Positions 61,101-64,000 of a stretch of DNA of 64,000 bases are shown one piece after another. The position numbers were made by a program, and so were the translations under genes. The notes under the pieces were generated by a model that worked only from the letters and a program-made list of their open reading frames with translations, was not told where the DNA came from and searched no databases. This DNA comes from Spirosoma endbachense (GTDB lineage Bacteria; Bacteroidota; Bacteroidia; Cytophagales; Spirosomataceae): contig NZ_CP045997.1 of NCBI RefSeq assembly GCF_010233585.1, positions 3,373,779 through 3,437,778 on the forward strand. Direction: 5' to 3'. The stretch's first letter is position 1. Each line of letters starts with the position of its first letter.

Positions 61101-61304
61101 ATTATGAATATTACCCTTAGTACGGATGGCAACCGGCTGTTCTATTACGGGGCCGATCAGACAATTCGATCGATGAGCATCAATACAAAGATGCTCTATA
61201 CGAATGTCCTCAAAGCCGCCAAAGGTAACTTATCTGATCAGGAATGGAATAAACTAATGGCTGGCTACCTGGCACAACCAGGGATCTTACTCAACACAAA
61301 CTAG
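58155..61304 (+). CDS. nSTAND1-type NTPase with TM helix, coiled coil and WD40 repeats
   Basis: A 1049-residue protein. The N-terminal NTPase has YLFFGRDQHIRELRTML, Walker A GNSGSGKSSL (52-61) and Walker B TLLFIDQFEEIF (about 136-147), and a sensor-like VLTMRSDFLDYC; PVLQHALMRIW is typical of nSTAND1. A transmembrane helix (about 486-510, ILAVTGITLAVLAIITAIYF) follows, then a long Gln/Lys/Glu coiled coil (about 510-665) and about six WD40 repeats (708 onward: SSSDDGTVRVWQL, NTDGRIHVWDI, TSGNVRIWKI, LSGEVLLWNF, LDGSVRIWTH). The NTPase would be cytoplasmic and the WD40 propeller periplasmic. STAND proteins switch on ligand binding. Confidence 0.9.
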   Translation: MVEIYNKIDYTNPFPGLRSFDHEDSYLFFGRDQHIRELRTMLHTAPLLAIVGNSGSGKSSLIKAGLIPALQRESTNWSVITLTLGGNPFQSLTAALQQYFTDQKIDISNLDIDHLLRHDPDTLTRLLPNQQKQSTLLFIDQFEEIFRYRLDDSEAATQQDDVTLFIQLLLVAIQQRDNPIFIVLTMRSDFLDYCTLYEGLTEAINTGSYLLPKMNKAEIQEVITKPIETLGAQITPSLTERLLLDTGQNAHQLPVLQHALMRIWKCWKETATPDEAIDIGHYEAIGTMANAISIHAEELYASLSSDKSRQAAEKIFKSLITLGIDDRSVINSLSINNIKAVTGLPEYLIFDIVDRFRAREASFLMPFAGTSVGQDTIISISRGRIVQLWERLLVWSQEETESAKLYKEIAKSSAQYQEGKTGLLVPPELHIALKWQKENKPTLAWAQRYDIFFERAITYLEYSKDQYEFEVQSREKRQKQDIRRTRILAVTGITLAVLAIITAIYFTLLAGEAKQARKDAESNAQNARREQQNAENQTKEAVSQSKIAKQLQEIAEQQRLLTEEQQKIAESQRQYAQEQQKLAISQQIRADKERGIAVQQKTLADIATGIASAAEKRAKAASIISDSLKVLAEKTSEREKQNAKEASRLSMLAIAQSIAIKSLQLPEKNKDSLPKLLSVVAYQLNIASGGQPNSPAIFSALSKAGDKKAIFEGHRDNVRAVAIKPGGNFIASSSDDGTVRVWQLDNNQAVTVFTPTRRSTGGFRSVAFSGDGKQLFAGNTDGRIHVWDIAQPKKGIYYSTTPSPIFDLLPYKDGSQLVSVSTSGNVRIWKITDKGLDSLAHISTGYKLYAAQLSPDGTHLVCGSDNGRLVAINLADRTKAPVVTSRPELRGNRVSALAFSSDGKSLVTGSLSGEVLLWNFSNNRISGLVSFLPGAHVASVTGALISPNGEYILTSSLDGSVRIWTHADIRQAPIMISDYRTWIMNITLSTDGNRLFYYGADQTIRSMSINTKMLYTNVLKAAKGNLSDQEWNKLMAGYLAQPGILLNTN

Positions 61305-61316
61305 CTGAATAATAAT

Positions 61317-64000
61317 ATGAAACCAATGATTTACCTGGCGTTTTTAGCTGTGTTTCTGGGCGTTATTGCTTCAGTAACGCCGGCTATTGCCCAAGGTGGA
61401 TGTGGCGATTATAAAATCAAAGACGCGCAGGATAATTATGACCGGGCCAATTTCAACGAGGTCTTTGAGTTGCTCATACCCTGTCTGAACAATGGATTTG
61501 ACACAAAGCAAAAGATACTGGCGTATAAGCTGCTTTCATTGACGTATCTGGCTCTCGACTCGACTCAGCAGGCAAATGAGGCCATTGCCCAAATGCTGGT
61601 CTACAATCCGGGCTATGAACCGGAGGCCGACTTGCTGCTGCCCTATCGCTTTGTTAACATGGTCAATGTGATCAAGCAGACGCAAACACAGGTTATTCGG
61701 GTCACATCGGTCTCTAAAAAACCTGAAGATCTCTATAAGGCTCCGGCCACCGTTATGGTCATCAGCGATGAAGATATTCGTCAGCGTGGCTATACGGATC
61801 TGGAAATTCTATTCAGTGATTTACCCGGTTTCGATGTATCCCGGACTTACGGTCTGACGTATTCCAACATCTACCAGCGCGGATACCGCTCCGATAATAC
61901 AGAACGAACGCTGTTTATGATTGACGGTATTGAAGAGAATGACCTATGGAGCAACATCGTTTACTGGTCTACCCAAATCCCAATTTCGAATGTAAAGCGG
62001 GTTGAAATTGTGTATGGGCCAGCTTCCACAATTTACGGAGCAAATGCCTTTCTGGGGGTTGTCAATGTCATTACCAAAACACCAAAGGAGCTATTAGGGA
62101 ACAAGAAAGCGGCTGTAATCGCCGATTTAGGGTATGGCTCCTACAACACACGCTACGCCGATGTTACGGCGGCAAGTCGCCTGGGAAACATGTCGGTCAG
62201 TGTTACAGGCAGGGGCTATTTTTCGAACCTGGCCGATTTGTCAAAATACCAGGAATATGACTTCAATCCGGATGATTATAACAAGGTAAACTACAGGAAG
62301 TCACTGAGTTTCAAGGGGGCCAGTAACGCCCAAAAATATGGAATTGGAGGCCCTTATTTTACAACAGTTGGCGATTCAGTTTTGCTGACGGCTGCTGGCA
62401 TCACCGCTGCCCAGAATCTCGATAAGCAGGCATTACAGCAAACGCCGAATGGTAATCCAGTTGCTTATTCAAATGAATTGAAGGCCTATTATCTGAAAGC
62501 AAAACTTGCCTTCAATGATATTACTCTTGGTTTTCAGACCTGGAATCTGAGTGAAGGAACGCTCAATTCTGCCAACGACAATTCGCGGGCTGGGTCAAAA
62601 AATGGCAATATCTGGCGGCCAATGCAAAGTCTGGTTTTTGCGGTTTATAACAACGAAATCATCAAAGATAAACTGTCTATCATCAATACAATCCAATATA
62701 GAGTGGCAGAAGTTGGTGATCAATCGCGCTCCGTTACATTGCGTAATTATAGTAATCTGGGGCTGACTGCGCTCTCCAGGACGGCCAATGCTCCAATTGC
62801 AAGCGACCCTTCCAGCGTTCGATTGGCTTATAACTTAAGTCAAAATACGGTACCTTACTGGGAAACACAGTATTTCTATCAACATTCAAACCAGTTCAGA
62901 AACGAGTTGCGCCTGCTGGCTACGCCCAATGACCGGCTGGATCTGGTTGGTGGACTTGAGTTTCGTAGCAGTAGTATTCAGGGTGATTACAAGACAATCA
63001 CAATAAGCAAGACATTGACCACCCCTATTGATACAAGTGCTAAAGATTATGGCAGAAGCACGCTGGACAATACGGCAGGTGGTAATCTATTTGAATTCTT
63101 CAACTTAGGCGCTTTTTTTCAGGGCACTTATGCCGTTAATAGCCTCTTTACGATGACGCTCGGTGGTCGATACGATTACGCCCAAATTCGTAAAACAGGC
63201 GGTTATGGATCCGAATTCAACCCAAGAATTGCCTTGATCTTTACTCCTGGCCGGCTGGCTTTCAAAGCCATCTATGCAAAAGCATTTCAGGATGCGTCCA
63301 GCCGTGACCGGTACGCCATCAGTTCGACTCGTTTACTATCGAACCCAACGCTTCAACCCGACCGTATCGACAATTTTGAGCTTGCCGTTACGTATGCACA
63401 GAGCAGCCGAACACAGATAGGCGCAACTGCCTATTATTCAGCCTTTTCTGACATTGTCGAGGAAAGTTCTGTCAGCTTTGGCACAGGTCGAACCCAGCAA
63501 AAGCAAAATACGGGCAAGGCCAATGTGTTTGGCGTACAGGCAACAGCCGACTTGCAGTTAAGCAGTCGCTTTAAGGTATATGCTAATTATACATACACCA
63601 ACGGAACACGGGAAGATACTCTGAAAAAAAATGAAACGCAGCGAACATCACTTACTATCGGCGATATTGCCAGGCATCATTTTAATGCTGGCATCAATGG
63701 TCGATTTCTCAAGAATCGGCTAAACGGCAATCTGAGAGTAAATTATGTTGGCGACAGGCCGGTAGGGCCGGGTACATCGGTGCCGACGAACACGTTGCAA
63801 CCCGGCGGTGTATTCCCGGCTTATATACTTGTGAATGGAGCAGTCACTTACCAGCTAAATAGAGTGGCTCAGATTCAGCTCATTGGCAACAACCTTCTTA
63901 ACCTAGAGTATTTTGACCCCGGAACTCGCTCAGCCAACGGAACTAGTCAGTCCTATCGGATGCCCCAAAAGGGAATAAATGGTACGGTTCGCCTGATGAT
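61317..64000 (+). CDS. TonB-dependent outer membrane receptor, C-terminus cut by window end
   Basis: The reading frame is open from ATG 61317 to the edge (894 codons) and ends within a few residues of a typical barrel terminus (GINGTVRLM). A signal peptide (IYLAFLAVFLGVIASVTPAI) is followed not by a carboxypeptidase-D domain but by a helical, TPR-like region (YDRANFNEVFELLIPCLNNG, ILAYKLLSLTYLALDSTQQA). Then come a VIRVTSVSKKPEDLYKAPAT TonB-box-like link, a plug (VMVISDEDIRQRGY, RTLFMIDGIE, VEIVYGPASTIYGANAFLGV) and the barrel. There is no SusD partner in the window. It starts 13 nt after the nSTAND-WD40 gene, so they form an operon. Confidence 0.92.
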   Translation, partial: MKPMIYLAFLAVFLGVIASVTPAIAQGGCGDYKIKDAQDNYDRANFNEVFELLIPCLNNGFDTKQKILAYKLLSLTYLALDSTQQANEAIAQMLVYNPGYEPEADLLLPYRFVNMVNVIKQTQTQVIRVTSVSKKPEDLYKAPATVMVISDEDIRQRGYTDLEILFSDLPGFDVSRTYGLTYSNIYQRGYRSDNTERTLFMIDGIEENDLWSNIVYWSTQIPISNVKRVEIVYGPASTIYGANAFLGVVNVITKTPKELLGNKKAAVIADLGYGSYNTRYADVTAASRLGNMSVSVTGRGYFSNLADLSKYQEYDFNPDDYNKVNYRKSLSFKGASNAQKYGIGGPYFTTVGDSVLLTAAGITAAQNLDKQALQQTPNGNPVAYSNELKAYYLKAKLAFNDITLGFQTWNLSEGTLNSANDNSRAGSKNGNIWRPMQSLVFAVYNNEIIKDKLSIINTIQYRVAEVGDQSRSVTLRNYSNLGLTALSRTANAPIASDPSSVRLAYNLSQNTVPYWETQYFYQHSNQFRNELRLLATPNDRLDLVGGLEFRSSSIQGDYKTITISKTLTTPIDTSAKDYGRSTLDNTAGGNLFEFFNLGAFFQGTYAVNSLFTMTLGGRYDYAQIRKTGGYGSEFNPRIALIFTPGRLAFKAIYAKAFQDASSRDRYAISSTRLLSNPTLQPDRIDNFELAVTYAQSSRTQIGATAYYSAFSDIVEESSVSFGTGRTQQKQNTGKANVFGVQATADLQLSSRFKVYANYTYTNGTREDTLKKNETQRTSLTIGDIARHHFNAGINGRFLKNRLNGNLRVNYVGDRPVGPGTSVPTNTLQPGGVFPAYILVNGAVTYQLNRVAQIQLIGNNLLNLEYFDPGTRSANGTSQSYRMPQKGINGTVRLM

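Noticed and set aside
61317-64000. Frameshift in the terminal TonB-dependent receptor gene
   Set aside because: Translating the start and the last codons in one frame gives the signal peptide, plug and barrel-end sequence, so the gene appears intact and only cut by the window edge.

Overview
The window reads as chromosomal DNA of a Bacteroidota bacterium of the Cytophagales, most like Spirosoma or a close relative; the genus is an impression and was not tested. Support comes from a SusC/SusD pair, a secreted M1 peptidase ending in a T9SS type A sorting domain, DUF4230 and DUF1684 proteins, the Bacteroidota-type -7 promoter TAnnTTTG with an upstream TTG/TTTG (clearest at 26649-26679 and 33326-33355), and Bacteroidota gene orders such as pheT / coiled-coil / zapA / rny and rimP-nusA-infB. 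I found no tRNA, rRNA, CRISPR array, insertion sequence or phage gene.

Layout. 1-1713 (minus): end of a surface-sugar locus (cupin sugar isomerase, DegT/DnrJ aminotransferase, truncated GT2). 1908-8408: DUF1684 protein, pheT, a coiled-coil protein, zapA, rny and a DUF4230 protein. 8452-15947: M1 peptidase, exported VOC protein, PAS histidine kinase, glycosyltransferase, and RqcH on the minus strand. 16259-21373: SusC/SusD operon. 21487-26634: small exported or hydrophilic proteins, an ECF sigma factor beside a membrane-anchored trypsin-like protease, moaD/moaE and a membrane EEP-family protein. 26649-32287: rimP-nusA-infB with promoter, leader hairpin and terminator. 32592-35472: metallophosphoesterase and a BatA-domain protein. 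35948-40938: two histidine kinases and a LytTR response regulator.

41275 to the end is the accessory part. At least 20 consecutive plus-strand genes run with short spacers: two DJ-1/PfpI proteins, a benzoylformate-decarboxylase-like ThDP enzyme, a GMC oxidoreductase, eight ORFs carrying about ten SnoaL/NTF2-fold modules, a small secreted protein, a membrane protein, a VOC protein, an AGE-like (alpha/alpha)6-barrel protein with an extra N-terminal domain, a GlgX-type debranching enzyme between two STAS proteins, an RsbW-like GHKL kinase, a membrane nSTAND-WD40 protein and a TonB-dependent receptor cut by the window end. The modules suggest a carbohydrate or reactive-carbonyl pathway tied to a partner-switching switch and a membrane STAND sensor. 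This combination is the best candidate for an undescribed system here; its function is inference.

A second pattern is a set of nine intercistronic imperfect inverted repeats. Each has its own private sequence and lies between co-directional genes; six of them are inside the SnoaL/STAS cluster. A 50-bp dispersed repeat also occurs twice, on either side of the histidine kinase / response regulator block.
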